NCBI GenBank assembly: GCA_035448625.1
Contig: DAOTJI010000001.1
Location: 21,044 to 85,043, forward strand
Length of the DNA stretch: 64,000 nt
Reading direction: 5' to 3'
DNA from: UBA8904 sp035448625
GTDB lineage: Bacteria > Desulfobacterota > Syntrophia > Syntrophales > Smithellaceae
Position numbers and translations under genes: made by a program. The notes beneath the pieces are model-generated. The model worked only from the letters and a program-made list of their open reading frames with translations. It ran no database searches and was not told the origin of the DNA. This document shows positions 1-8,306 of this stretch, piece by piece (position 1 is the first letter of the stretch; every line of letters starts with the position of its first letter).

Positions 1-478
1 TCTTGGAGTAGTCCATCGTGTAGATGTGATCGCCGCCCAGCACCAGCACATATTCGGGCGCATGGCGGTGAATGATGTCGATATTCTGGTAGAGCGCGTC
101 GGCCGTTCCGCGGTACCATTCCTTGCTCATGCGCTGCTGGGCGGGAATGATCTCCACGAACTCGCCGATCTCGGCGCGCATGAAGCTCCAGGCCTGCTGC
201 AAATGACGGATCAGCGAGTGCGCCTTATACTGCGTCAGCACGCCGATGCGACGCAGCCCGGAGTTGACGCAGTTGGACAGGGGAAAATCGATCATGCGGT
301 ATTTGCCGCCGAAGGGAACCGCCGGTTTCGCACGCCATTTGGTCAGTTCTCCCAGACGGGAACCCTCGCCGCCCGCGAGGATCAGGACCAGCGTCTGGCG
401 CGTCACCTCCGTGGCAATCTTGGTTTTCACGTAGCCGTAGTAATTCTGTGCGTCCGTTTGTTCTCGATTTGCGTCCAT
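1..478 (-). CDS. glgC: Glucose-1-phosphate adenylyltransferase, N-terminal part
   Basis: The gene starts at 478 (ATG) and runs off the left edge, so only about 159 N-terminal residues are present. It makes ADP-glucose from glucose-1-phosphate and ATP, the committed step of glycogen synthesis, in the cytoplasm. The start of the nucleotidyltransferase fold is visible: LILAGGEGSRLGELT (the GGxGxRL phosphate-binding loop, about residue 32), the KPAVPFGGKYRMIDFPLSN block, and GTADALYQN followed by LGGDHIYTMDY. These are diagnostic for GlgC rather than other sugar nucleotidyltransferases. It lies 49 bp downstream of the DUF2934 gene on the same strand and may share its transcript. The C-terminal beta-helix is outside the window. 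Confidence 0.93.
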   Translation of the reverse strand, partial: MDANREQTDAQNYYGYVKTKIATEVTRQTLVLILAGGEGSRLGELTKWRAKPAVPFGGKYRMIDFPLSNCVNSGLRRIGVLTQYKAHSLIRHLQQAWSFMRAEIGEFVEIIPAQQRMSKEWYRGTADALYQNIDIIHRHAPEYVLVLGGDHIYTMDYSK

Positions 479-527
479 GACGTTTCAACCCCGGTTTTCT
501 GTGATTCCGATCAGGAAAAATGCAACG

Positions 528-746
528 CTACAGATGGTATTTATCTTTTATTGCTTTTTCGGCTTCAAACCAGTCGGCGATTTCGTCGCCGGCAACGCCC
601 CGGCGGAGCCTGTCCTGGTAAAGCTCGTAAGCTTTCCGCCGGACCTCTTCCAGAAAATCTTTCAGATCGGGCTTCACGGTTTTCCTGGCCGCCGGAGCGG
701 TTCTTTTGACCGTACGTTTTTTGGAAGGTTCTTTTTTGACCGGCAT
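528..746 (-). CDS. DUF2934 domain small protein
   Basis: A 72-residue protein. The first 25 residues are rich in Lys, Arg, Pro and Ala (basic, probably disordered). The rest matches the DUF2934 pattern: an AYELYQDR segment, a Gly, then DWFEAEKAI, forming a short helical domain. The start is supported by AAGGAGG seven bases before the ATG. DUF2934 proteins are common in Desulfobacterota and often sit beside carbohydrate-metabolism genes, but their function is unknown. Here it directly precedes glgC on the same strand. The basic tail could bind nucleic acid or a partner, which is inference only. Confidence 0.75.
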   Translation of the reverse strand: MPVKKEPSKKRTVKRTAPAARKTVKPDLKDFLEEVRRKAYELYQDRLRRGVAGDEIADWFEAEKAIKDKYHL

Positions 747-912
747 GATCGCCTCCTTGTCTGATGACGTTTTGACGGTTCTTCAATAGCACTTTTGCAA
801 GCGGGACGTCAATGTTTGTATTTTGCTTGCCATGAGCCGTTTTTCTGTGTATGAAGCCCCGTCGATGTGCGCATGATGTTTTTGAAACCATTCACGCAAA
901 GAAAGGAAGTCA

Positions 913-3057
913 TTGAATCCTGCATCCGGCAACTCCTCATCCAGGGGATCCAAGCGAAAGCTTTTTGGCGACGATGAAGTGTCTTCTCTGGCCCAGGCCA
1001 TTTTATCCAGCGCAGGCGTCGGAATTTACATTGTCCAGAATGGAAAGTTCGTCTATGTCAGCCCCCTCTATCAGAAGCTGACCGGTTATTCCGAAAGAGA
1101 GCTGATCGCCACCCATTCTTTGAGCTATATCCATCCGGAGGATCGGACGATGGTCAGGGAAAAAGCGATCCGAAGCCTCCAGACGAAAAGCCTTGAACCC
1201 TACGAATACCGGTTCATCAAGAAGCACCAGGAAATCCTGTGGGCTCTGGAGACCATCACGCCGATCTCCTACGAAGGGCAGAGGGCGACGCTCGGGAGCT
1301 TCATGGACATTTCCCATCGCAAGAAGATGGAAGAGGCGCTTCAGAAAAGCGAAGAAAATTACCGCCTGCTTTTTGAAAGCGCGGGTCAGGGAATCCTGAT
1401 TGCCAAAGACGAGAAGATCCAGTTCGCCAATACCGCGCTCGCCGAGATTGTCGGATATCCCAAAGAAGTCATCACCGCCCGTCCGTTTATATCTTTTATC
1501 CATCCCGATGATCGTTCGATGGTTCTAAACCGGCACAAAATGAGGTTGAAGGGGGATGACCCGGAGAACGATTATCAGTTTCGAGCCGTCACTTCGGACG
1601 GAACCGTCAAATGGCTGCAAATCAACGCCAGAAAAATTTCCTGGGACGGAGTGCCTGCCTCGTTGAGTTTCATTACGGACATTACCGACCGCCGACAAGC
1701 TCAGGAGGATCTTCGCGCAAGCGAGGAAAAATACCGCACCATCATCGAGCAGATGGAAGACGGCTATTTTGAAATCGACCTTGCCGGAAATTACACGTTT
1801 GTCAACAATGCGGAAAGTGAAATTGTCGGCTACTCCAGAGAGGAAATGATCGGAATGAACGCCCGGCAGTATCTGGACGGGGAAAGTCTGAAAAGGGCCG
1901 CGCAGGTTTATAAGGCGTCTTACAAAACGGGTGAGCCGTTCAAGTCCCTGGAAGTTGAAATCATCCGAAAAGACGGGACAAAGGGATTTAACGAAACTTC
2001 GGGGTCTGTGATCCGGGATGCAGGCGGCAAGCCGGTCGGCTTTCGCGGTTTTACCCGGGATGTGACGGAGCGCAAGCAGGCGGAGATGCGGCTGCAGCGC
2101 TCGGAGGAGAGGTACCGCGACATCTTTGAAAATGCTCAGGAGGGAATCTACCAGACTACTTGTGAAGGGAAGTTCCTGATGGCCAATCAGGCCATGGCGA
2201 GGATACTGGGATACGACTCACCGGAAGAACTGCTTGGCGAACAACCCGACATCTCCCTGCGGATTTATGTGAATCCCGAAGAACGCACAAAAGTCATTGA
2301 ACAGGTGCAGCGCGAAGGGGTTGTCAAAGGGCAGGAAATCCAGTTTTACCGAAAAGACGGTCGGAAAATCTGGATATCCCGTACCATGCGGATCGTCCGC
2401 GATGAGCAAAACAATGAAATCTATCTGGAAGGCATCGTAGAAGACATTACCGAAAAAAAGGAAAGCGTGGACCGGTTGCGCAAAGCCCTGGGCGGCACCG
2501 TACAGGCCATTGCCTCCGTTGTCGAAACCAAGGACCCCTACACGGCCGGACACCAGAGGAGGGTGGCCGACCTTGCCCGGGCCATGGGTACGGAGTTGAA
2601 CCTGAGCCCCGATCAGATTGAGGGACTGAGAATGGCAGGGATCATCCATGACATCGGCAAGATCTCCGTTCCGGCCGAAATCCTGAGCACCCCCCGGCGT
2701 CTGACCGCCATCGAATTCAGTCTTATCAAAATGCATGCACAATCCGGTTATGACATTCTGAAGGACGTAGATTTTCCCTGGCCCATCGCCAGAATGGTTC
2801 TGGAGCACCATGAGCGCATGAACGGATCCGGATACCCCCATGGTTTGAGCGGAAACGAGATTCTGATGGAGTCCAGGATTCTGGCCGTAGCCGATGTGGT
2901 GGAAGCCATGGCAACGCATCGTCCCTACAGGCCTGCCCTCGGGCTTGATGCGGCTCTGGAGGAAATCAGCTCAAAAAACGGGATTCTCTACGACCCGAAT
3001 GTAGTGTCCGTGTGTCTGAGGCTTTTCCGTGAAAAAAACTATATCATCAAAACATAA
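913..3057 (+). CDS. Multi-PAS HD-GYP domain signalling protein
   Basis: A cytoplasmic sensor with four consecutive PAS domains (about residues 25-130, 145-260, 275-385 and 400-515; each ends in an ITDR/VTER-type PAC segment) and a C-terminal HD-GYP domain (about 525-705). HD-GYP domains hydrolyse cyclic di-GMP. The key motifs are intact: HQRR near 545, HDIGK near 578, HHER near 632 followed by NGSGYP, the usual GYP variant. No transmembrane segment is seen, so the PAS domains probably sense internal ligands or redox state. The start used is TTG at 913, preceded by GAAAGGAAG; no better ATG keeps the first PAS domain complete. It has no receiver or kinase domain. The ligand is unknown. Confidence 0.9.
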   Translation: MNPASGNSSSRGSKRKLFGDDEVSSLAQAILSSAGVGIYIVQNGKFVYVSPLYQKLTGYSERELIATHSLSYIHPEDRTMVREKAIRSLQTKSLEPYEYRFIKKHQEILWALETITPISYEGQRATLGSFMDISHRKKMEEALQKSEENYRLLFESAGQGILIAKDEKIQFANTALAEIVGYPKEVITARPFISFIHPDDRSMVLNRHKMRLKGDDPENDYQFRAVTSDGTVKWLQINARKISWDGVPASLSFITDITDRRQAQEDLRASEEKYRTIIEQMEDGYFEIDLAGNYTFVNNAESEIVGYSREEMIGMNARQYLDGESLKRAAQVYKASYKTGEPFKSLEVEIIRKDGTKGFNETSGSVIRDAGGKPVGFRGFTRDVTERKQAEMRLQRSEERYRDIFENAQEGIYQTTCEGKFLMANQAMARILGYDSPEELLGEQPDISLRIYVNPEERTKVIEQVQREGVVKGQEIQFYRKDGRKIWISRTMRIVRDEQNNEIYLEGIVEDITEKKESVDRLRKALGGTVQAIASVVETKDPYTAGHQRRVADLARAMGTELNLSPDQIEGLRMAGIIHDIGKISVPAEILSTPRRLTAIEFSLIKMHAQSGYDILKDVDFPWPIARMVLEHHERMNGSGYPHGLSGNEILMESRILAVADVVEAMATHRPYRPALGLDAALEEISSKNGILYDPNVVSVCLRLFREKNYIIKT

Positions 3058-3306
3058 ACTGAAAGATTCATATACTTAAAGTAAAGATTGACTTATTGAT
3101 GTTAAGATATTGAAATAATAGAATATTGTTATAGCATTCAGTTGTTTATAAATCTGTTGAACGGCTGTTGAAAAGCCTGTGGAGGAATCCTGTGGTCTTT
3201 CGCCTTCTCAACGGCGAATTTCGGTGAAGAATCAAGTTTCTGAAAGTTTGCTTTAGCGGTTTACGTCTGCCTTCCTCCAGTCATCGGTTCATGCATAAGG
3301 CCGGCC

Positions 3307-4911
3307 TTAAGATGCGAAACTGCCGGGGACTTGGCGCCTTTCCACAATTTCCGTGATGGCCAGTGTTGCAATATCCATGAATTTACTCGAATTTTGATGA
3401 TCAGGCAAAGCCATGTCCATGACGCGGGCGAATGAATTTTCGATCAGGATTTCTCTTTCGTGCTCCCGGTGCCGAATTCCGTAGCGAATGATTGCGCGAT
3501 CTTCCATGGAAAGCTTATTGATTAAATTTTTTGTCGTCCAGATTGCGCCGAACCGGGAAAAATCGGATAAGCGGCCGGCATAGTTGACCGTATCCCCCAA
3601 GGCGGTAAATTCAATATTGGGGGATGAGGGGATAGTGCCGAAGTATTCCTGGCCCTCATTGATGCCGATATTGAGGTATAGCTCATTGAACCATCCTTTA
3701 CGCATCTTCCAGTCCATGTTCAACTTCTTGATATTTTCACGGATTTCCAGCGCGCAGGAAATCGCGTTGATCATGTATTGATTATCCCGCTCCTTGAGAA
3801 AATAATACAGCAGTCCGTCTCCCGTATGCTTGCCGTAAGTGCCGTAGTACCGCTTGAACGTGCCTTCCACGCAGGCCCATATCTGATTGATGAGCTCAAA
3901 ATACTCCTCCGGAGGCAATTCAGCGCAGATCCGGACGGAGTTCTGCAGGTCCGCCACCAGCACGCAAAAGGACACCAGCGTGGGCATTCGCTGCCGAAGA
4001 AGGTCGTTGATGACGCTGGTGCGGGATGACAGCAGATTCGCTATCCCATCGGTATGATTGGCTTCCAGGGCATGAATAAAAAGGGTGCCTTCGCGAAAAA
4101 CCATAAAATAAACGCAGTCGGAAAGGCGCATTCCGGAATGATCGGATAGATCCAGATATATTTTATGGACGGACGACCGGTGCAGAGGGTCGACAGCGTC
4201 ATATTTTGCTTCCAGCAGTTGTTTCTCAAGGGAGGTCATCCCATCATACAGTCGGTCCAGGTCTAATTTGCCGATCCTTTCTTTCACGAAACGCAGATGA
4301 AAATCGACAAGACGATCCTTGATTTGTTCTTTTTCCCCGCGGTTTCGCAAAAGCTGCGAAAAAATGTTTCTCTCCGCCGGCTCTTTCATGGCGTGGAAGT
4401 CTTTCCGGAAGAGCGTCTTTTCCGCTTCCTGATTAACCCAGTCGATTTCGAAATTGTTGTTCAGCAAATAAGCAGGGCAGGGGATATCACTAATGGTTAC
4501 TTTCAGCGGATTCCGGGGGCTCCCGTCATCAGCCGAAGAAGGACGGCTTTTGGAAGGAGGTGCTTCATGGTTTACTTCGCTGTTCGTTTTGATTTCATCC
4601 GGAATGACCGGTTCTTCTGCGGCCCGGATGACTCCGGCATGATTCAACCGTTCGGAGATAGTGTCCATCGTGAATCCTTTGTTTTTCATTTCTTTGATTT
4701 GTAAAATTAAATCGATGACGGATTCCGGAAAATAACCGAGCATACGGGCGCGAACGTCCGTTTCCTCCGGCTTTTTGACGATCGGGCGGGGCAGGAGGTT
4801 CATTTTAATGTAGTTGTTTAGTGTTGCTCTGGATATTCCTGTTTTGTTTATGATATCCAGACTGCTGATCCATCTTGTTCCCTGTGTTGCCCTGTCATTC
4901 ATCATGATCAC
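3307..4911 (-). CDS. MerR-type HTH / class III nucleotidyl cyclase fusion
   Basis: A 534-residue protein joining a DNA-binding head to a cyclase. Residues about 12-90 form a MerR-like winged HTH (ISSLDIINKTGISRATLNNY, then an ARMLGYFPESVID wing and an EMKNKGFTMD helix). Residues about 130-175 resemble the start of a PAS fold. Residues about 310-470 are a class III adenylate/guanylate cyclase domain: a metal Asp in VLVADLQNS (near 319), the second in GKHTGDGL (near 362), and GDTVNYAGR (near 440), supplying the substrate Asp and the transition-state Asn and Arg. All catalytic residues appear present, so cAMP synthesis is plausible. A regulator that is itself a cyclase is unusual. Palindromes upstream (4968-5092) are candidate autoregulatory operators. 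Start codon choice is between ATGs at 4911 and a few codons inside. Confidence 0.85.
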   Translation of the reverse strand: MIMMNDRATQGTRWISSLDIINKTGISRATLNNYIKMNLLPRPIVKKPEETDVRARMLGYFPESVIDLILQIKEMKNKGFTMDTISERLNHAGVIRAAEEPVIPDEIKTNSEVNHEAPPSKSRPSSADDGSPRNPLKVTISDIPCPAYLLNNNFEIDWVNQEAEKTLFRKDFHAMKEPAERNIFSQLLRNRGEKEQIKDRLVDFHLRFVKERIGKLDLDRLYDGMTSLEKQLLEAKYDAVDPLHRSSVHKIYLDLSDHSGMRLSDCVYFMVFREGTLFIHALEANHTDGIANLLSSRTSVINDLLRQRMPTLVSFCVLVADLQNSVRICAELPPEEYFELINQIWACVEGTFKRYYGTYGKHTGDGLLYYFLKERDNQYMINAISCALEIRENIKKLNMDWKMRKGWFNELYLNIGINEGQEYFGTIPSSPNIEFTALGDTVNYAGRLSDFSRFGAIWTTKNLINKLSMEDRAIIRYGIRHREHEREILIENSFARVMDMALPDHQNSSKFMDIATLAITEIVERRQVPGSFAS

Positions 4912-4967
4912 CTGAACAGTTCAAAGATTGATGGAACAAAAGCCTCTTTTAAGAAACGGCAGCTTGC

Positions 4968-4980
4968 TTATACAGTATAA
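4968..4980. promoter_or_regulatory. Perfect palindrome TTATAC-A-GTATAA, site 1
   Basis: A 13-bp perfect inverted repeat with a single central base, 57 bp upstream of the MerR-cyclase start. The identical sequence recurs at 5002-5014. A duplicated palindrome directly in front of a DNA-binding protein gene suggests an operator for that protein. Confidence 0.55.
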
Positions 4981-5001
4981 ATTCGTACGTGTCAATAAAA
5001 A

Positions 5002-5014
5002 TTATACAGTATAA
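5002..5014. promoter_or_regulatory. Perfect palindrome TTATAC-A-GTATAA, site 2
   Basis: An exact copy of the 4968-4980 palindrome, 34 bp away centre to centre (about three helical turns), so both would lie on roughly the same face of the DNA. It sits in AT-rich DNA between the cyclase gene and the fusA promoter and could affect either direction. Confidence 0.55.
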
Positions 5015-5079
5015 GGTTTTGTTATTAAATGAATTATATTTTATATATTGTTTATTGATTTAAAATGGAAGATCCGCTT

Positions 5080-5092
5080 ATGTACTGTATAA
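5080..5092. promoter_or_regulatory. Imperfect third copy of the palindrome
   Basis: The sequence ATGTAC-T-GTATAA has one perfect half-site and one with two mismatches to the 4968 and 5002 palindromes. It lies 78 bp from the second site, on the fusA side, about 80 bp upstream of the fusA -35 box. Confidence 0.35.
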
Positions 5093-5173
5093 GACACTTC
5101 ATTTCCAATCTTTGGCGGGAGAAAGTTTTGAAATTGAAGGATAAATGGTAAAAAATTCTCGTGAAACATTTGC

Positions 5174-5200
5174 TTGACAAACGCGCTTTAAACCTATAAT
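5174..5200 (+). promoter_or_regulatory. Sigma-70-type promoter for fusA
   Basis: Perfect TTGACA (5174-5179) and perfect TATAAT (5195-5200) hexamers, separated by 15 bp, shorter than the optimal 17. Transcription would start near 5207, giving fusA a leader of about 110 nt that contains the hairpin at 5236-5282. Confidence 0.65.
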
Positions 5201-5235
5201 AGGCCAACCTCATTCTTAAGGCTCGTTTACGGTGG

Positions 5236-5282
5236 ATCCCCCATCTGGCAGAGACTCTTCCATGTGCGGGGGATTTTTTTTT
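5236..5282 (+). terminator. Terminator-like hairpin in the fusA leader
   Basis: ATCCCCC (5236-5242) pairs with GGGGGAT (5268-5274), and weaker inner pairing is possible (TGG with CCA). An unbroken run of T reaches 5282. It has the form of an intrinsic terminator but lies between the fusA promoter and the fusA start at 5320, so it could be an attenuator or release a short RNA of about 75 nt. Confidence 0.55.
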
Positions 5283-5319
5283 CGTAGAATCCGGGCGGCA
5301 TTTATGAAAGGGAAGCGAC

Positions 5320-7407
5320 ATGAAGTTTGACGATCGGAAAATACGCAATATCGGAATCAGCGCCCATATCGATTCCGGTAAAACAACCCTGAGCGAAAGA
5401 ATTCTTTATTATACGAAGAGAATTCATGCCATTCACGACGTGAAGGGAAAAGACGGCGTGGGCGCCACGATGGATTCGATGGATCTGGAGAAGGAGAGAG
5501 GCATCACCATTGCGTCGGCGGCCACCTACTGCGAATGGAAGGGACATGAAATCAATATTATCGACACTCCCGGCCATGTCGATTTCACGATCGAAGTCGA
5601 ACGCTCTCTGAGGGTGCTCGACGGGGCGATTCTGGTGCTTTGCTCCGTGGGCGGCGTTCAGTCCCAGTCCATCACCGTGGACCAGCAGATGAAGCGCTAC
5701 AAGGTTCCCTGCATCGCGTTTATCAACAAATGCGACCGCAGCGGCGCCAATCCCTTCCGGGTCATTGAACAGCTTCGGACCAAGCTGGGGCATAACGCCT
5801 TGGCCATGCAGATTCCCATCGGACTGGAAACCGACCTGCAGGGCGTGATCGATCTGATTGCGATGAAAGCTCTGTATTTCGATGGCGACAACGGAGAAAC
5901 GGTCCGGGTGGAGGAAATCCCCGCCGGTCTTCTCGATCAGGCCATGGCCAAGAGAGAAGAGCTGGTCGACGCGGCGTCGCTGTATTCCGACGAGCTTACC
6001 GAGGCCATTCTGGAAGAAAAGGACATTCCCCCCGAATTACTCTACGCCGCCATCCGCAAGGGCACGCTCAGGCGGGAAATCACGCCGGTCTACATGGGCT
6101 CCGCTTATAAAAACAAAGGCGTTCAACCGCTGCTCGACGGTGTGACCTATCTTCTGCCGGCGCCGTCCGAGGTGGAAAATATCGCGCTCGACATGGACCG
6201 CAACGAGGAGCCGGTCGTTTTGACGAGCGACCCTGCCAAACCCATCATCGCGCTGGCCTTCAAGCTGGAGGACGGACAATACGGCCAGCTCACTTACATC
6301 CGCGTCTATGAAGGCACGGTCGAAAAAGGATCGACCATCGTCAATGTCCGAAACGGCAGGAAAGTCAAGGTAGGCCGCGTCGTGCGCATGCACGCCGATC
6401 AGATGGAAGATGTGGATGCGCTCAGGGCCGGTTACATCGGCGCGCTGTTCGGCATCGAATGCGCCTCCGGCGATACGTTTGTTTCCCCCGGCCTCAACAT
6501 GACGATGACCTCGATGTACGTGCCCAAGCCGGTTATCTCGCTGGCCATCGTTCCCAGGGACAACAAGGCGCAGATGGCCATGTCCAAGGCGCTCAACCGT
6601 TTTTCCAAGGAAGATCCGACCTTCAAGACGCATGTGGATCCGGAAACCAACGAAACGATCATCGAAGGAATGGGAGAGCTGCACCTGGATATTTACGTGG
6701 AGCGCATGAAGCGCGAATACAATGCCGAAGTGACCACCGGCAACCCCCGCGTGGCCTACCGTGAAACCATTACGCAGCGGGCGGACTTCAATTACACGCA
6801 CAAGAAGCAGACGGGCGGCGCGGGACAGTTCGGTCGCATCGCGGGCTATATCGAACCGGTTCCCGACGAGGAATTCGTTTTTGAAAATCAAATCTTCGGC
6901 GGAGCGATCCCCACGCAGTATATTTCCGCCTGTGAAAAAGGATTCCGGGAGAGCATGGCCAAGGGTCCGAAGCTGGAATTTCCCATCACCGGCGTCAAAG
7001 TCGTCATCAACGACGGAGCCTCGCACGCGGTCGATTCTTCCGATATGGCCTTTCAGGCGGCCGCGCGCGGCGCCTTCCGGGAAGCCTATCTGCGCGCCAA
7101 GCCGGTGATTCACGAACCGATCATGAAAGTGGTCGTGGAGACGCCCACGGAATTTCAGGGATCGGTCATGGGGCTCCTCAACCAGCGCCGCGGCATGATC
7201 ATCGGATCGCAGGACGAAGGCGTTCTGTGCGTGATCGAGGCGCAGGTTCCGCTGGCGGAAATGTTCGGTTTTTCAACCATTCTTCGCTCCGCGACGCAGG
7301 GCAAAGCGCAGTTTACCATGGAGTTTGCCCTTTACCGGCAGGTGCCTCAGTCAATCGCGGAGAAAATCGCCCTGGAAGCGTCTAAAAACAAGAAAACGGC
7401 GGCGTAA
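5320..7407 (+). CDS. fusA: Translation elongation factor G (spdEFG1-like)
   Basis: A GTPase of 695 residues that drives ribosomal translocation. The G domain is complete: AHIDSGKTT (P-loop, about residue 15), the switch region ending in LEKERGIT, DTPGH (G3) and NKCD (G4). Domains II-V follow. The segment GATMDSMDLEKERGIT and NKCDRSGANP resemble the mitochondrial EFG1/spdEFG1 subfamily (known from spirochaetes, planctomycetes and delta-proteobacteria) more than E. coli FusA; this is from memory of the family. Such genomes often carry a second EF-G for ribosome recycling. The gene stands alone, away from an rpsL/rpsG/tuf operon, with its own promoter at 5174. AAAGGGAAG precedes the ATG. Confidence 0.95.
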   Translation: MKFDDRKIRNIGISAHIDSGKTTLSERILYYTKRIHAIHDVKGKDGVGATMDSMDLEKERGITIASAATYCEWKGHEINIIDTPGHVDFTIEVERSLRVLDGAILVLCSVGGVQSQSITVDQQMKRYKVPCIAFINKCDRSGANPFRVIEQLRTKLGHNALAMQIPIGLETDLQGVIDLIAMKALYFDGDNGETVRVEEIPAGLLDQAMAKREELVDAASLYSDELTEAILEEKDIPPELLYAAIRKGTLRREITPVYMGSAYKNKGVQPLLDGVTYLLPAPSEVENIALDMDRNEEPVVLTSDPAKPIIALAFKLEDGQYGQLTYIRVYEGTVEKGSTIVNVRNGRKVKVGRVVRMHADQMEDVDALRAGYIGALFGIECASGDTFVSPGLNMTMTSMYVPKPVISLAIVPRDNKAQMAMSKALNRFSKEDPTFKTHVDPETNETIIEGMGELHLDIYVERMKREYNAEVTTGNPRVAYRETITQRADFNYTHKKQTGGAGQFGRIAGYIEPVPDEEFVFENQIFGGAIPTQYISACEKGFRESMAKGPKLEFPITGVKVVINDGASHAVDSSDMAFQAAARGAFREAYLRAKPVIHEPIMKVVVETPTEFQGSVMGLLNQRRGMIIGSQDEGVLCVIEAQVPLAEMFGFSTILRSATQGKAQFTMEFALYRQVPQSIAEKIALEASKNKKTAA

Positions 7408-7467
7408 ACAGACGAAAGACCGAACCCCTGAAGGGGGGCGCATGACCGAAGGGTGAAGTAAAAGAAG

Positions 7468-8229
7468 ATGGCAGTCGAAAGAGCGGTCAGCTGGAAAGAT
7501 AATGTCGTTCACTTAACGTATGAGGACCGGATGATGATCAAGAAAGAAATCATAGAACGCAATCCGCTGTTGAATCTGGGATTCGAACAGGAATATATCC
7601 TCCCCGACGGAGGGCTGGGCGCGGTTCTGGCCCACGCCGGCGTCGGCAAAACGGCGCTGCTCGTGCAGACGGCGCTGCACGCCATGATGCATGAACAGCC
7701 CGTGCTGCATGTCAGCCTGAACGACGCGGTCAGCAAAGTGGATCTGTGGTACCGCGAATTGTTCAACGACATGGCTTCGAAGTATGATTCCGCAGAAATT
7801 GCGGAATACTGGGAGAACATGCTTCATTACCGGTTTATCATGACTTTCCGGGTGGAAGGCTTCACCGTTCCGAAACTGGAAGAGCGCCTGGCCGACCTGA
7901 TGCAGCAGAATATTTTCAAGCCGCATACCGTCATTCTGGACGGCCTGAAATTCGATGAATCCGGACGGGGTCTGCTGGTGGAATTAAAGGAAATGGCCGG
8001 AAAATACGCTATGCGGGTCTGGTGTACGGTTCACACGCACCGTCATGAGCCGCCCAAGGAAGGCGGACTGCCCCTGTCTTTTCTGCACGTGGCCGACCTG
8101 TTCGATGTGCTGGTCCAGTTGTCTTCCCGGGGGCCCGAGGTGTACATCACAGCCCTCAAGGGCCAGTCGCCCGATTCCCGGCCCAAGACCCTGCTTCTGG
8201 ATCCGGCGACCATGCTGATCAAATCCTAA
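7468..8229 (+). CDS. RecA-like P-loop ATPase of unknown function
   Basis: A protein of 253 residues with a Walker A motif AHAGVGKTALL (about residues 52-62), a Walker B-like strand TVILDGLKFDESG (about 153) and a later VWCTVHTHRHE segment. The pattern resembles RecA/DnaB-type single-domain ATPases. No signal peptide or transmembrane segment is seen. It starts 60 bp after fusA on the same strand, so it may be co-transcribed with it. I do not recognise a named family. A role in translation is only suggested by position. Confidence 0.6.
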   Translation: MAVERAVSWKDNVVHLTYEDRMMIKKEIIERNPLLNLGFEQEYILPDGGLGAVLAHAGVGKTALLVQTALHAMMHEQPVLHVSLNDAVSKVDLWYRELFNDMASKYDSAEIAEYWENMLHYRFIMTFRVEGFTVPKLEERLADLMQQNIFKPHTVILDGLKFDESGRGLLVELKEMAGKYAMRVWCTVHTHRHEPPKEGGLPLSFLHVADLFDVLVQLSSRGPEVYITALKGQSPDSRPKTLLLDPATMLIKS

Positions 8230-8262
8230 AAAAGCGGAGGCAGCCCGTCGGACCGCCTCCGC
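8227..8262 (-). terminator. Intrinsic terminator between convergent genes
   Basis: GCGGAGGC (8234-8241) pairs perfectly with GCCTCCGC (8255-8262) around a 13-nt loop. Read on the minus strand the stem is followed by TTTTTT, so it should end the acyl-CoA synthetase transcript. A second GC-rich hairpin lies nearby at about 8271-8300. Confidence 0.65.
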
Positions 8263-8306
8263 AATTCTTTGCCCGGTTTGCGTTTAGCCCGGACCGGGAT
8301 TTTCTT

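Noticed and set aside
783..1001. 72-residue minus-strand ORF overlapping the start of the HD-GYP gene
   Set aside because: No domain or ribosome site was recognised, and it is antisense to the well-supported HD-GYP start.
3058..3306. AT-rich gap of 249 bp between the HD-GYP and cyclase genes as an RNA gene or origin
   Set aside because: No cloverleaf, DnaA-box cluster or conserved hairpin was seen.
6037..7113. Long antisense ORF (358 aa) opposite fusA
   Set aside because: Shadow of a GC-rich coding gene; composition is Arg/His rich and no domain is visible.
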